Positions 17,659 through 26,840 of a DNA stretch of 64,000 nucleotides are shown here, in pieces. The position numbers and the translations under genes are program-made. The DNA is from Cupriavidus malaysiensis. Lineage in GTDB: Bacteria > Pseudomonadota > Gammaproteobacteria > Burkholderiales > Burkholderiaceae. Under the pieces are notes generated by a model, which was not told the origin of the DNA, did not search any database, and saw only the letters and a program-made list of their open reading frames with translations. The stretch's first letter is position 1, and each line of letters starts with the position of its first letter. The DNA lies in the NCBI RefSeq assembly GCF_001854325.1, contig NZ_CP017755.1:1302001-1366000 (forward strand). Direction: 5' to 3'.

Positions 17659-18654
17659 ATGCAAGCCCAGGCAGAAACCGCGCTCCGGCGCGTGGACATC
17701 GTGGTGTACCCCGGCTTCAAGGCCATGGAGGCGGTCGGCCCGATGACGGTGTTCGACTACGCCAACCTCCAGCTGGCGCGGCGCGGCCTGCCGCCGGCCT
17801 ATGCCGTGCGCGTGGTCTCGCTCGAGACCGGTCCGGTGCGCTCCGACACCTTGATGACGCTGGAGGCGACCGGCCGGCTCGATACCGTGCTGCTGCCGGA
17901 TATCGCGCTGATCGTCGGCGCGCGCGACATCGAGCGCGCGCTGGCGCAGGCGCCCGCCATCGTGCCTTGGGCGCGTGCCGTCGCGCCGCGCATCGGGCGC
18001 CTGATCGCGCTCTGCTCCGGCACCTTCTTCCTGGCCGCGGCGGGACTGCTGGACGGGCGCCGCGCGACCACGCACTGGAGCGTCGCCGGCCTGCTGCACC
18101 AGCGCTTTCCCGCCGTCGAGGTCGATGCCGACGCCATCTTCATCCGCCAGGGCAACCTGTGGACCTCGGCGGGCGTCACCGCCGGCATCGACCTCGCCCT
18201 GGCCGTGGTGGAAGAGGACCTCGGCCGCGAGATCGCCCTGGACCTGGCGCGCGAGCTGGTGGTGTTCCTCAAGCGGCCCGGCGGGCAGTCCCAGTTCAGC
18301 GTGCACCTGGCCAGCCAGGCTACCGCCCATGGCGGCATCCGCGGCGTGCAGGACTGGATCCTGGCCAACCTCGGGCGCGATTTCACGCTGGCCGAGCTGG
18401 CGGCGCGCGCCGCCATGAGCGAGCGCAACTTCCGCCGCGTGTTCACCCGCGAGACCGGCAGCAGCCCGGCCGCCTTCATCGAGGCAGCCCGCGTGGAAGC
18501 CGCGCGGCGCCTGCTGGAACAGGGCGGCATGGCGCTCAAGGGCATCGCCGCGCAGGCGGGCTTCGGTTCGGACGAGGCGCTGCGGCGTGCTTTCGTCCGC
18601 CAGGTCGGCGTGACGCCGCGCGAGTACCGGGAGCGCTTCGGCGCCGGGCGCTGA
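17659..18654 (+). CDS. GlxA-family transcriptional regulator (DJ-1/PfpI plus AraC HTH)
   Basis: A 331-residue regulator. Residues 10-180 form a DJ-1/PfpI-like domain (VDIVVYPGFKAMEAVGPMTVF, then LIALCSGTFFLAAAGLLDGR with the usual cysteine at the nucleophile elbow). Residues about 225-325 form the AraC two-HTH domain (FTLAELAARAAMSERNFRRV and LKGIAAQAGFGSDEALRRAF, ending VTPREYRERF). ATG 17659 is chosen because it precedes the first beta strand. It is divergent from the organosulfur operon and is the obvious candidate activator for it; this is inference from position. The inducing ligand is unknown. Confidence 0.9.
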   Translation: MQAQAETALRRVDIVVYPGFKAMEAVGPMTVFDYANLQLARRGLPPAYAVRVVSLETGPVRSDTLMTLEATGRLDTVLLPDIALIVGARDIERALAQAPAIVPWARAVAPRIGRLIALCSGTFFLAAAGLLDGRRATTHWSVAGLLHQRFPAVEVDADAIFIRQGNLWTSAGVTAGIDLALAVVEEDLGREIALDLARELVVFLKRPGGQSQFSVHLASQATAHGGIRGVQDWILANLGRDFTLAELAARAAMSERNFRRVFTRETGSSPAAFIEAARVEAARRLLEQGGMALKGIAAQAGFGSDEALRRAFVRQVGVTPREYRERFGAGR

Positions 18655-18726
18655 GGGGCTGGTGCCTGCCGGCCTTCCTGCCGACGCGGGCGATCCGGGG
18701 GTAAGCACCGCCCGCTCCAGGCGTGC

Positions 18727-18771
18727 CAGGTGCTTCAGGTGCTTCAGGTGCTTCAGGTGCTTCAGGTGCTT
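18727..18771 (+). repeat. 9-bp tandem repeat (CAGGTGCTT), 5 units
   Basis: Five exact copies of CAGGTGCTT run from 18727 to 18771, followed by a degenerate unit. The array lies in the 275-base convergent gap between the GlxA-type gene and the AraC gene, so it is probably non-coding. The rest of this gap holds nothing I can identify. Confidence 0.85.
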
Positions 18772-18929
18772 CCAGCGCTTCGCCGTACCGCCGCCGGGCC
18801 GGCGTTCCCAGCGCGATGCCCGCGAGGAACATCGTCATCGCCGGCCGCAGCGTGCCGTCCGGGCGCTCGCCCGATACGGGCCGGGCGCGGCCGCGGGGTT
18901 CGACCGGGCTGTGTTTCGCATGGCGGCCA

Positions 18930-20015
18930 TTACCTGGTGAGGGACGCCGCCCCCTGGCGCAAGCGCCTGGGGGCGGCGCCGAACCAGCGCCGGCAGGCGC
19001 GCGTGAGCACCGATTGGTCCGAGAATCCCAGCAATTGCGCGATATGCGGTAGCTTGAGACCGGGCTGGGCCAGCAACTGGCGCGCCCACACCATCCTGGC
19101 CGCGTCCCGCAACTGCTCGAACTGCACGCCTTCGGCATGCAGCCTGCGCTGCAGGGTCCTGGGGTGCTGTCCCACCGCGCGCGCGACGGTCGCCAGGTCT
19201 GTCATGCCGATGCGGACCAGGTTGCCCAGCACATTGCCGACCTGTTCGGCGACCGAAGCCTCCTGGCCGGACGACGGTCCGAGCAGGAAACGCTCGACGA
19301 AGTCCTGCAACAGCCGGTTGTGCCGCGGCAGTTTCTGGCGCCAGGCGAGGGGATCGATCGAGATGCCGTCGAACTCGGCGTGGAAGCGCGGGACCTGGCC
19401 CAGGTGCTGCCGATAGCGGGCGCTGCCGGCGATCGGGCCATGGCGGAAATGGATCGCGGCGGGCTGCAGCTTGCCATCGGACAGCATGGCGATCAGGCGG
19501 CACTGGTAGGCCACGCAGATCTCCGTGACCTGCGGCAACTCCGGCAGCTCCGGCAACTCCGGCAGGCCCGGCTGGGCCTGCATGCGCTGGAACACCTCCA
19601 CGCATTCCAGCCCGCTGGCCGGATCCATGAAGATCCGGTACCCCAGCCCGGCGTTGTGGAAGTGGACGTACTTGGCGCCCAGCATGAGTCCCTCGCGCAC
19701 GCTGGAGGCGGATTGCATGATCAGCACCAGCAGGCCCAGGGCCTCCAGCTCCTGCGCGGCCGACAGGCGCAGGCCGAAATCGCCCACGCCCAGCGTGGTG
19801 GCAGCGGCTTCGATCGCCTGCGCCACATGGCGGCCGGGGAGGTAGCGGTCGGGATCGGCGAGGTCGCGCGGATCCAGCGCGCAAGCGCGCAGGATGGCGT
19901 CGGGATCACCGCCGAGATCGCGGACCAGCCGCTGGAAGCCGGCCAGCGCGGCCGCGCGGACGAGATTGGCGTGTGGCGAATCAGGGGCCATCGCGGGATG
20001 CCTGTCGTGGAACAT
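18930..20015 (-). CDS. AraC-family regulator with Arabinose_bd-type sensor domain
   Basis: A 361-residue regulator with start at ATG 20015 (MFHDRHPAMAPDSP); ATG 19991 is an alternative. Residues about 20-215 match the N-terminal ligand-binding domain of the OruR/ArgR-like AraC group (LVRAAALAGFQRLVRDLGGD, EALGLLVLIMQSASSVREGL). The C-terminus carries a helix-turn-helix (ARQLLAQPGLKLPHIAQLLG, FSDQSVLTRACRRWFG). An in-frame 9-bp repeat at about 19531-19560 encodes a run of P-E-L triplets inside the sensor domain, a probable flexible linker. It is divergent from the Baeyer-Villiger monooxygenase and esterase genes with a 108-base gap, so it most likely controls them in response to a ketone or related compound. 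Confidence 0.9.
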   Translation of the reverse strand: MFHDRHPAMAPDSPHANLVRAAALAGFQRLVRDLGGDPDAILRACALDPRDLADPDRYLPGRHVAQAIEAAATTLGVGDFGLRLSAAQELEALGLLVLIMQSASSVREGLMLGAKYVHFHNAGLGYRIFMDPASGLECVEVFQRMQAQPGLPELPELPELPQVTEICVAYQCRLIAMLSDGKLQPAAIHFRHGPIAGSARYRQHLGQVPRFHAEFDGISIDPLAWRQKLPRHNRLLQDFVERFLLGPSSGQEASVAEQVGNVLGNLVRIGMTDLATVARAVGQHPRTLQRRLHAEGVQFEQLRDAARMVWARQLLAQPGLKLPHIAQLLGFSDQSVLTRACRRWFGAAPRRLRQGAASLTR

Positions 20016-20123
20016 CAAAATCTTGTCGCGTAAAGCCAAAATCGACCAGAGGTTTAACCCTAGCATTGGCTCGGTCGGCAGCGCTCGACACAGAACAGAC
20101 AGACCAGACAGGAGACAGATCGC

Positions 20124-21614
20124 ATGGACACGCAAACCGGCCGGCAGGATGCCGCGGAGCACTTCGACTTCCTTATCATCGGCGCCGGCATCTCAGGCAT
20201 CGGCGCCGCCTGGCACCTGCGCCGGCGCTTTCCCGCAAGCCGCTTTGCCGTGCTGGACGCCATGGACGGGTTTGGCGGGACCTGGTGGACGCATCGCTAT
20301 CCGGGCGCCCGCTCGGACAGCGACCTCTATACCTACGGCTATGGCTTCAAGCCCTGGCGCGGCCGCTCCATCGCCACGGCCGAGGAGATCCGCCGCTACC
20401 TGGGCGAAGTGATCGAGGAAAACGAGCTGGCGCCGCACATCCGCTACGGGCACAAGGTCACGGCGGCGGACTGGTCGTCGCAGCAGCGGCGCTGGACGCT
20501 GGAGGTCGCGCGCAAGGCCGCGGGGGACACGGTGACGATCACCGCGGGCATGCTCTGGATGTGCTCGGGTTACTACGACCATGGCAAGGGCCACACGCCG
20601 CAATGGCCGGGCATGCAGGACTTCAAGGGCCAGGTGGTGCACCCGCAGCACTGGCCGCAGGACCTGGACTGCACCGGCAAGCGGGTGGTCGTGATCGGCT
20701 CGGGTGCCACCGCGGCCACGCTGATTCCCGCCCTTGCCGATGACGCAGCGCACGTGACCATGCTGCAGCGCTCGCCGACCTTCTTCTCGGCCGAGCCGTG
20801 GTCCCACCCGCTGGAAGCGCCGCTGCGGGCGCTGGACCTGCCCGAGGACTGGATGCATGAAATCCTGCGGCGCGCGCATATTGCCAAGTCCGCCGAGGTG
20901 GTGCGCATGTCGTTCGAGCAGCCCGAAGACCTGCGCCAGTTCCTGCTCGAGCAGGCCCGCAGCCGCCTGCCCGGCGATTTCGACGTGGACAAGCATTTCA
21001 ACCCGCGCTACCGCCCCTGGCAGCAGCGCGTGGCCGTGGTGCCGGACGGCGACCTGTTCACGGCGATCGGTGGCGGCAAGGCGTCGGTGGTCACCGATAC
21101 CATCGAATGCTTCGACGACACCGGCATCCGGCTGAGCAGCGGCGAGCACCTCGATGCCGACATCGTCGTCACCGCCACGGGCTTCAATATGCGCTTCTTC
21201 GGCGGCGTGCCCTTCCGCGTCGACGGCGCGCCGGTGGACTTCACGCAGCGCGTCACCTATCGGGGCCTGATGATCGAGGGCGTTCCCAATATGGTCTACA
21301 CCCTGGGCTACTTCCGCGCGAGCTGGACCTTGCGCTCGGACCTGGTCTGCGACCTGGTGTGCCGGGTGATCGCGCACATGCGGCAGCATGGCCTGACCAT
21401 GGTCGAGCCCGCGCTGCGCGCCAGCGACGCCGGCATGCCGCGCCTGCCCTGGATGGACGCCACCAACTTCAATGCCGGCTACGTCATGCGGGCGCAGCAC
21501 CACCTGTTCCGCCAAGGCGACCGCGCCCCGTGGACGCACCAGATGGAGTACGCCGAAGAGCGTTCCATCCTGCCCGCGGTGCAGCCCGACGACGAAGCGC
21601 TGAGGTATCGTTGA
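20124..21614 (+). CDS. flavin-containing (Baeyer-Villiger type) monooxygenase
   Basis: A 496-residue FAD/NADPH monooxygenase. The FAD motif is FLIIGAGISGIGAAWHLRRR, followed by FGGTWWTHRYPGARSDSD, typical of Baeyer-Villiger enzymes and their close relatives. A second Rossmann motif for NADPH is VVVIGSGATAATLIPALA. The fingerprint between them, FKGQVVHPQHWP, is the F-x-G-x3-H-x3-W/Y-P signature of the FMO/BVMO superfamily with the terminal aromatic replaced by W. Late in the chain, VVTATGFNMRFFGG matches the family ATG motif. The following gene is an esterase, a classic pairing in which a ketone is oxidised to an ester and the ester is cleaved. The divergent AraC gene probably regulates the pair. 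The substrate is unknown. Confidence 0.92.
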   Translation: MDTQTGRQDAAEHFDFLIIGAGISGIGAAWHLRRRFPASRFAVLDAMDGFGGTWWTHRYPGARSDSDLYTYGYGFKPWRGRSIATAEEIRRYLGEVIEENELAPHIRYGHKVTAADWSSQQRRWTLEVARKAAGDTVTITAGMLWMCSGYYDHGKGHTPQWPGMQDFKGQVVHPQHWPQDLDCTGKRVVVIGSGATAATLIPALADDAAHVTMLQRSPTFFSAEPWSHPLEAPLRALDLPEDWMHEILRRAHIAKSAEVVRMSFEQPEDLRQFLLEQARSRLPGDFDVDKHFNPRYRPWQQRVAVVPDGDLFTAIGGGKASVVTDTIECFDDTGIRLSSGEHLDADIVVTATGFNMRFFGGVPFRVDGAPVDFTQRVTYRGLMIEGVPNMVYTLGYFRASWTLRSDLVCDLVCRVIAHMRQHGLTMVEPALRASDAGMPRLPWMDATNFNAGYVMRAQHHLFRQGDRAPWTHQMEYAEERSILPAVQPDDEALRYR

Positions 21615-21675
21615 GCGCCGCTGCGCCTGCTTTTCCTTCCCCAGAAAAACCATCCGATCCAAGGAGACAATGACC

Positions 21676-22617
21676 ATGGCCCTCGATCCCCACCTCGCCG
21701 GCGCCCTGCAGATGATGACCGGCGCAGGCGCCAGGCCCCTGCACGAAGGCTCGCCCGAAGAAGGGCGCGCCGCCTACCTGGCGCTGACCATCGGCACGCG
21801 CACGCCCGAGCAGCTGGTGCCGGTCGGCAGCGTGCAGGACACCACCGTCGACGGCGCCGCCGGCCCGCTGAAGGCGCGTATCTATCGCCCCGAGGGCGCC
21901 GGCCCGTTTCCCACCGTCGCTTTCTTCCATGGCGGCGGCTTTGTCATCGGCGACCTCGACACACATGACAATATGTGCCGCGACATCTGCCGGGGCGCAC
22001 GCGCGGTGGTGGTGGCGGTGGACTACCGCCTCGCGCCCGAGCATCCGTTCCCCGCCGGCATCGAGGACGCGCTGGCTGCCGCCCGGTGGGTCGTGTCCCA
22101 CGCCGCCGACCTCGGCGGCAGCAGCACCGTCGGCGTGGCGGGCGACAGCGCGGGCGGCAACTTCTCGGCCGTGGTGGCGCAGCAGCTGCGTGACCAGGGC
22201 ATCCGGCTGGCCGCGCAGTTCCTCATCTATCCGGCGGTGGACCACGTCGGCGCGGTCTACCCCAGCATGGAGCGGAACGCCAAGGGCTACTTCCTCGAAG
22301 CCGACACCATGGCCTGGTTCTACGGCCACTATGCGGGCGGCTTTGGCCAGACCCTGGATCCGCGCCTGGCACCGTTGCAGGCCGCGAGCCTGGCCGGCTT
22401 GCCGCCGGCCGTGGTAGTGACGGCCGAGTTCGATCCCCTGCGCGATTCGGGGGCCGCCTACGCCGAGGCCCTGCGGGCCGCCGGTGTCGAGGCCGACTAC
22501 ATCGCCGGCCCCGGCATGATCCACGGCTTCTTCGACATGGGGCGCTGGTCGCCCGGCGCGCAGGCCATCATCCAGCACGCCGTCCGCCGCTTCGGCGAGG
22601 TGCTGCGCGGCGACTGA
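21676..22617 (+). CDS. alpha/beta hydrolase, HSL-family esterase
   Basis: A 313-residue carboxylesterase. AAGGAG at 21661-21666 gives best spacing to ATG 21676 (MALDPHLAG); ATG 21670 is two codons earlier. The oxyanion motif HGGG is at residues 85-88, the nucleophile Ser158 lies in GDSAGG, the acid is in EFDPLRD and the base in GPGMIHGFF. This is the hormone-sensitive-lipase group of family IV esterases. It starts about 60 bases after the Baeyer-Villiger-type monooxygenase and would hydrolyse the ester or lactone it makes. No signal peptide, so it acts in the cytoplasm. Confidence 0.92.
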   Translation: MALDPHLAGALQMMTGAGARPLHEGSPEEGRAAYLALTIGTRTPEQLVPVGSVQDTTVDGAAGPLKARIYRPEGAGPFPTVAFFHGGGFVIGDLDTHDNMCRDICRGARAVVVAVDYRLAPEHPFPAGIEDALAAARWVVSHAADLGGSSTVGVAGDSAGGNFSAVVAQQLRDQGIRLAAQFLIYPAVDHVGAVYPSMERNAKGYFLEADTMAWFYGHYAGGFGQTLDPRLAPLQAASLAGLPPAVVVTAEFDPLRDSGAAYAEALRAAGVEADYIAGPGMIHGFFDMGRWSPGAQAIIQHAVRRFGEVLRGD

Positions 22618-22908
22618 GGGTTGCGCGGCCGTCGCCGGGGCGGCAGACGTCCTGATGAAGCGAAGGCGCCTCCGGCGGCGGTGCGGCGGGAGACGTTGGC
22701 ATCACCTCCGGGGCCGGCGCGTACGCGCGAGCGTGGCGGTGTACGGCGGGGGCATGGACTTCGCCGCGCGCCGCGTCCGACCGTCCGCGCGCGATTTTCG
22801 TCACGCCATCGCACCAGTATCCGAGCGGCGTGCCGATGCCGGTGGCGCGCCGGCACGCCCTGCTGCGCCGCACGGCTTCTTCCTGGGCCTCGGGCCAGGG
22901 CCGGAACC
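22618..22908. other. non-coding gap before a tandem repeat
   Basis: This GC-rich stretch between the esterase and the small membrane protein genes has no convincing gene on either strand. The open frames through it are low-complexity. With the adjacent 12-bp repeat array it makes a 337-base gap. Confidence 0.5.
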
Positions 22909-22956
22909 AGGGCGGGGACTAGGGCGGGGACTAGGGCGGGGACTAGGGCGGGGACT
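22909..22956 (+). repeat. 12-bp tandem repeat (AGGGCGGGGACT), 4 units
   Basis: Four exact copies of AGGGCGGGGACT span 22909-22956, with a partial fifth unit following. The stop codon of the 50-residue minus-strand membrane protein (22955-22957) is formed by the last unit, so the array sits immediately downstream of that gene. Confidence 0.9.
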
Positions 22957-23107
22957 AGGGCAGGTCCTGTGCAACCCGCCGCGCCCACCAGTAGCGCAGC
23001 GGATGGTCGAGGTCGGGGTAGAGCACGGGCTGGCTGAAGCAGCCGGCCTGCACCATCAGGCGGTGGGCGCCGAGGATGGTTGCGGCGTAGACGATCACTT
23101 CGAGCAT
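22955..23107 (-). CDS. tiny single-helix membrane protein, YWW-type (second of pair)
   Basis: A 50-residue protein, MLEVIVYAATILGAHRLM followed by QAGCFSQPVLYPDLDHPLRYWW and a short tail. It has one N-terminal hydrophobic helix and then a charged C-terminus. Its second half aligns with the neighbouring 49-residue protein (V/LLYP-x-x-x-HP-L/V-RYWW), so the two are paralogues. It starts 32 bases after its partner ends, in the same direction. The stop codon lies in a 12-bp repeat array. I do not recognise the family. Conservation of the YP...HPxRYWW pattern between two copies is the main evidence that both are real genes. Confidence 0.65.
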   Translation of the reverse strand: MLEVIVYAATILGAHRLMVQAGCFSQPVLYPDLDHPLRYWWARRVAQDLP

Positions 23108-23139
23108 GGCGGCCACCGTGAAGCGCGTGCGTGGCGGCG

Positions 23140-23289
23140 CTACTGCCTGTGATGGATCAGCCGGTTCCACCAGTAGCGGACGGGGTGCTCGTGCTCGGGA
23201 TAGAGCAGGGACTTGTGGAAGAACTCGGCCCGGATGGCGAACACGTAGAGCGCGACGATGACCGCCGCAAGAACGAGCGCGGTAAGCAT
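23140..23289 (-). CDS. tiny single-helix membrane protein, YWW-type (first of pair)
   Basis: A 49-residue protein. ATG 23289 follows AGGAG with seven-base spacing. Residues 1-20 (MLTALVLAAVIVALYVFAIR) form one membrane helix. The rest is AEFFHKSLLYPEHEHPVRYW then WNRLIHHRQ, basic and aromatic, which would lie on the cytoplasmic side by the positive-inside rule. It is the upstream member of a paralogous pair with 22955-23107. Small proteins of this shape often tune a larger membrane complex or transporter, but nothing here names the partner. The next gene upstream on this strand is fghA, which ends 123 bases away. Confidence 0.7.
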   Translation of the reverse strand: MLTALVLAAVIVALYVFAIRAEFFHKSLLYPEHEHPVRYWWNRLIHHRQ

Positions 23290-23412
23290 GGCGGTCTCCT
23301 GTACGAGCGACCATTTTCATTCTAGGCACGCGCGCGCCCAACCGCCAGGCGGGTGCCTGGCGGATGGGCGATCAGGATCGGGATCCGGGGCCGGCGCCCG
23401 CGCCGGCCGGGC

Positions 23413-24273
23413 TCAGGCGGCGAGCTGCGCCGCGTGGTGGCGCAGGTGGTCGTCGATGAAGGTCTCGATGAAGTAGTAGCCGTGGTCGTAGCCCGCATGG
23501 CGGCGCAGCGTCAGCGGCTGCCCGGCCGCGGCGCAGGCGGCCTCGAAGGCCTCGGGATGCAGCTGCTCGGCGAGGAATCTGTCGGCCAGGCCCTGGTCGA
23601 CCAGGATGCCGAGCGGGAAGGGCGCCGCCGGCTGCGCCTGCATCAGCGCGCTGGCATCGTGCCGGGCCCAGCGCGCGCGGTCGGCGCCGAGGTAGCCGGT
23701 GAAGGCCTTCTCGCCCCAGGGGCAGCGCGACGGCGCCGCGATCGGCGCGAAGGCCGACACCGAGCGGAAGCGCTGCGGATGGCGTTGCGCCAGCACCAGT
23801 GCGCCGTGTCCGCCCATCGAGTGGCCGCACAGGCCCACGCGCTCGCGGTCGGCCGGCAGCACGGTGGTGGCCAGCGCGAACAACTCGTCCACGATATAGC
23901 TTTCCATGCGCCAGTGGCGCGACCAGGGCGCCTCGCTGGCATCGAGGTAAAAGCCAGCGCCCACGCCGAAATCCCAGCTGTCGGCCTCGCCCGGCACGCC
24001 GGCGCCGCGCGGGCTGGTGTCGGGCGCCACCAGCATCAGGCCCAGCTCGGCGGCCAGGCGCTGGGCGCCGGCCTTGATGGCGAAGGTCTCTTCGGTGCAG
24101 GTCAGGCCGGCCAGGTAGAACAGCGCCGGCACGCGCGGCGCGCCGGCGGCGAGCGCCTGCGGCGGCAGGAAGACCGAGAAGCGCATCGGCAGTCCGATGG
24201 TCTCCGCGTCATGCCGGTAGAAGCGCTGCACGCCTCCGTGGCAGCCGTGCTCCGAGATCAGTTCCAGTGCCAC
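23413..24273 (-). CDS. fghA: S-formylglutathione hydrolase
   Basis: A 286-residue esterase-D-type hydrolase that splits S-formylglutathione to formate and glutathione, the last step of glutathione-dependent formaldehyde detoxification. The start codon is GTG 24273 (GTG GCA CTG GAA) behind GGAGG. The catalytic serine is Ser152 in GLCGHSMGGHGAL. The conserved LAGLTCTEETFAIKAGAQR and WDFGVGAGFYLDA segments are diagnostic, and the base His is in GYDHGYYFIETF. It begins ten bases after the stop of adhC, so the two form an operon and act in sequence. Confidence 0.97.
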   Translation of the reverse strand: MALELISEHGCHGGVQRFYRHDAETIGLPMRFSVFLPPQALAAGAPRVPALFYLAGLTCTEETFAIKAGAQRLAAELGLMLVAPDTSPRGAGVPGEADSWDFGVGAGFYLDASEAPWSRHWRMESYIVDELFALATTVLPADRERVGLCGHSMGGHGALVLAQRHPQRFRSVSAFAPIAAPSRCPWGEKAFTGYLGADRARWARHDASALMQAQPAAPFPLGILVDQGLADRFLAEQLHPEAFEAACAAAGQPLTLRRHAGYDHGYYFIETFIDDHLRHHAAQLAA

Positions 24274-24283
24274 GGCGGCCTCC

Positions 24284-25390
<1,107 letters not shown>

Positions 25391-25537
25391 CTCGGGCTCC
25401 TTCGGGGGTAGGGCGGCACGCCGGCGGCGCGCAATGGACTAGGACTATACGCGCGTGCCGCCGCGCCGGGACCGCCGCGGCGCCGACATTGGCCCGGCCT
25501 GCGGCAAAGTTGGCCGGCCGCGCGGGCCGGCCGCGCC

Positions 25538-25561
25538 GATGCCCGGATGCCCGGATGCCCG
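25538..25561 (+). repeat. 8-bp tandem repeat (GATGCCCG), 3 units
   Basis: Three exact copies of GATGCCCG with a fourth degenerate unit lie in the 182-base gap between adhC and the phytase-like lipoprotein gene, close to the latter's stop codon. Confidence 0.75.
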
Positions 25562-25572
25562 GATTGCCGGCG

Positions 25573-26838
25573 CTAGCGCGGTGCAGCCGGTGCGCCGGCG
25601 CGGCACAGTCCGCTGGCCGGCAGTACATCGAAGGCCAGCAACTGCGTCACCTGGGCCGGGTTGAAGTTGTCGTCGGAGACCAGTACAAGGGTGGCGCAGC
25701 CGTCGCCCACGCGCGGTCCCCAGGCCATGCCCTCCAGGTTGTCCAGCCGCGCCAGCGGCAGCTCCGACAGGTCGAGCACCAGCCGCTTGCGCACCGGCCG
25801 GTAGGCGGCGCCCTGCAGGGCGGGCAGTGCCTGGATGTCGCTGGCCTCGCGCAGGTCGAGCTCGTACAGGCGCAGCGACATCAGGTAGCGGCCATCGGGC
25901 TGCCGCACCGCGGCGCGTTCGAGCGTGAGCAGGTGGTCGTCGTCGACGGCCAGGATCTCGCTGACGCCGTTGACGGCGGACGGGTCTTCGGCCGGTGTGT
26001 CGGGCAGCGCGTCGAGCGGGTAGGCCACCTGGCGCAGCACACCGCCGGCGCGCGTGAACTGCGTCAGCCGCGTGACGCTGCCCTGGCCGCGCGCCGGCAC
26101 CGGGCCGTCCTGCCACAGCGGGCCTTCCATCGACACCCACAGCGAACGGCCGTCGCGCGCGAACGTCAGGCCTTCGAAGGCCAGGTTGTCGCGCGTGCCG
26201 GTGCCGGCGCGGCGGCACAGGTCGAACATGGCCGGGCCTTCGAAGCGCGACAGCGTGCGGCCGTCGCGCGCCAGGTGCAGCAGCGCGGGATTCTCGCGCA
26301 CCGCGCAGCCGCCCTCGCTGCCGATCCACAGGCTGCCGTCGGCGGGATCGATCCGGATCGACTCGAAGTCGGGCACCTCGCCGCCGCGCGCCGCCTGCTG
26401 GCGGCGATCGGGAAAGAGGCTGCCGTCGGGCTGGCGCAGCAGGGTGACGCCCTCCAGCCGCAGCCCCGTGAAACCGTGGCTGCCGTAGTCGAGCGTGGCG
26501 GTGTAGAAGCGCGCCGGGGAGAACACCGAGCGGTCGTCGCTGACCATGACCCAGGTGCCGCTGCGCGCATCGTAGTCGATGCCGGACAGGCCACCGACGA
26601 CGGTGTCGCCGAAGGCCTGGCGCCAGGCGAGGCGCTGTTCGCCGAGCAGGCGCAGGCCGCCGCGCTCGGGCGCCGGACCCTGCTGCGCGCCGGCGCAGGC
26701 ACCGAGCAGCAGCGCGGCCGCCAGGGCGGCGAGGGGGGCGATCGAACGGGCGATCGAACGGGCGATCGAACGGGCGACCCAGGGGCTGATCAGGCGGGAC
26801 CAAGCGCGCGCCGGCGCGCCGGCCAGGCGGCGGCCCAT
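25573..26838 (-). CDS. esterase-like phytase-family lipoprotein
   Basis: A 421-residue lipoprotein. A basic, repeat-bearing leader (ARSIARSIARSIA) precedes a hydrophobic core and the lipobox LLLGACAG, so Cys is expected to be acylated. The body matches the esterase-like activity of phytase family (PF13449): GLSGIDYDARSGTWVMVSDD, FESIRIDPADGSLWIGSEG, NLAFEGLTFARDGRSLWVSM and RLDNLEGMAWGP, a beta-propeller with regular acidic loops. Members are exported calcium-binding phosphatase- or esterase-like enzymes of uncertain substrate. It starts two bases after the stop of the LysE gene, so it is probably co-translated with it. Confidence 0.88.
   Translation of the reverse strand: MGRRLAGAPARAWSRLISPWVARSIARSIARSIAPLAALAAALLLGACAGAQQGPAPERGGLRLLGEQRLAWRQAFGDTVVGGLSGIDYDARSGTWVMVSDDRSVFSPARFYTATLDYGSHGFTGLRLEGVTLLRQPDGSLFPDRRQQAARGGEVPDFESIRIDPADGSLWIGSEGGCAVRENPALLHLARDGRTLSRFEGPAMFDLCRRAGTGTRDNLAFEGLTFARDGRSLWVSMEGPLWQDGPVPARGQGSVTRLTQFTRAGGVLRQVAYPLDALPDTPAEDPSAVNGVSEILAVDDDHLLTLERAAVRQPDGRYLMSLRLYELDLREASDIQALPALQGAAYRPVRKRLVLDLSELPLARLDNLEGMAWGPRVGDGCATLVLVSDDNFNPAQVTQLLAFDVLPASGLCRAGAPAAPR
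26739..26774 (+). repeat. 12-bp in-frame tandem repeat (CGATCGAACGGG), 3 units
   Basis: Three exact 12-base units inside the lipoprotein leader encode repeated R-S-I-A on the minus strand. Being a multiple of three, copy change would lengthen or shorten the basic region of the signal peptide without shifting frame. Confidence 0.85.
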
Positions 26839-26840
26839 GT

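Noticed and set aside
22497..22988. 163-codon minus-strand frame with a V-P-A-L repeat
   Set aside because: The repeat residues come from the 12-bp DNA array, and the frame overlaps the esterase end and the small membrane gene. It is a chance frame.
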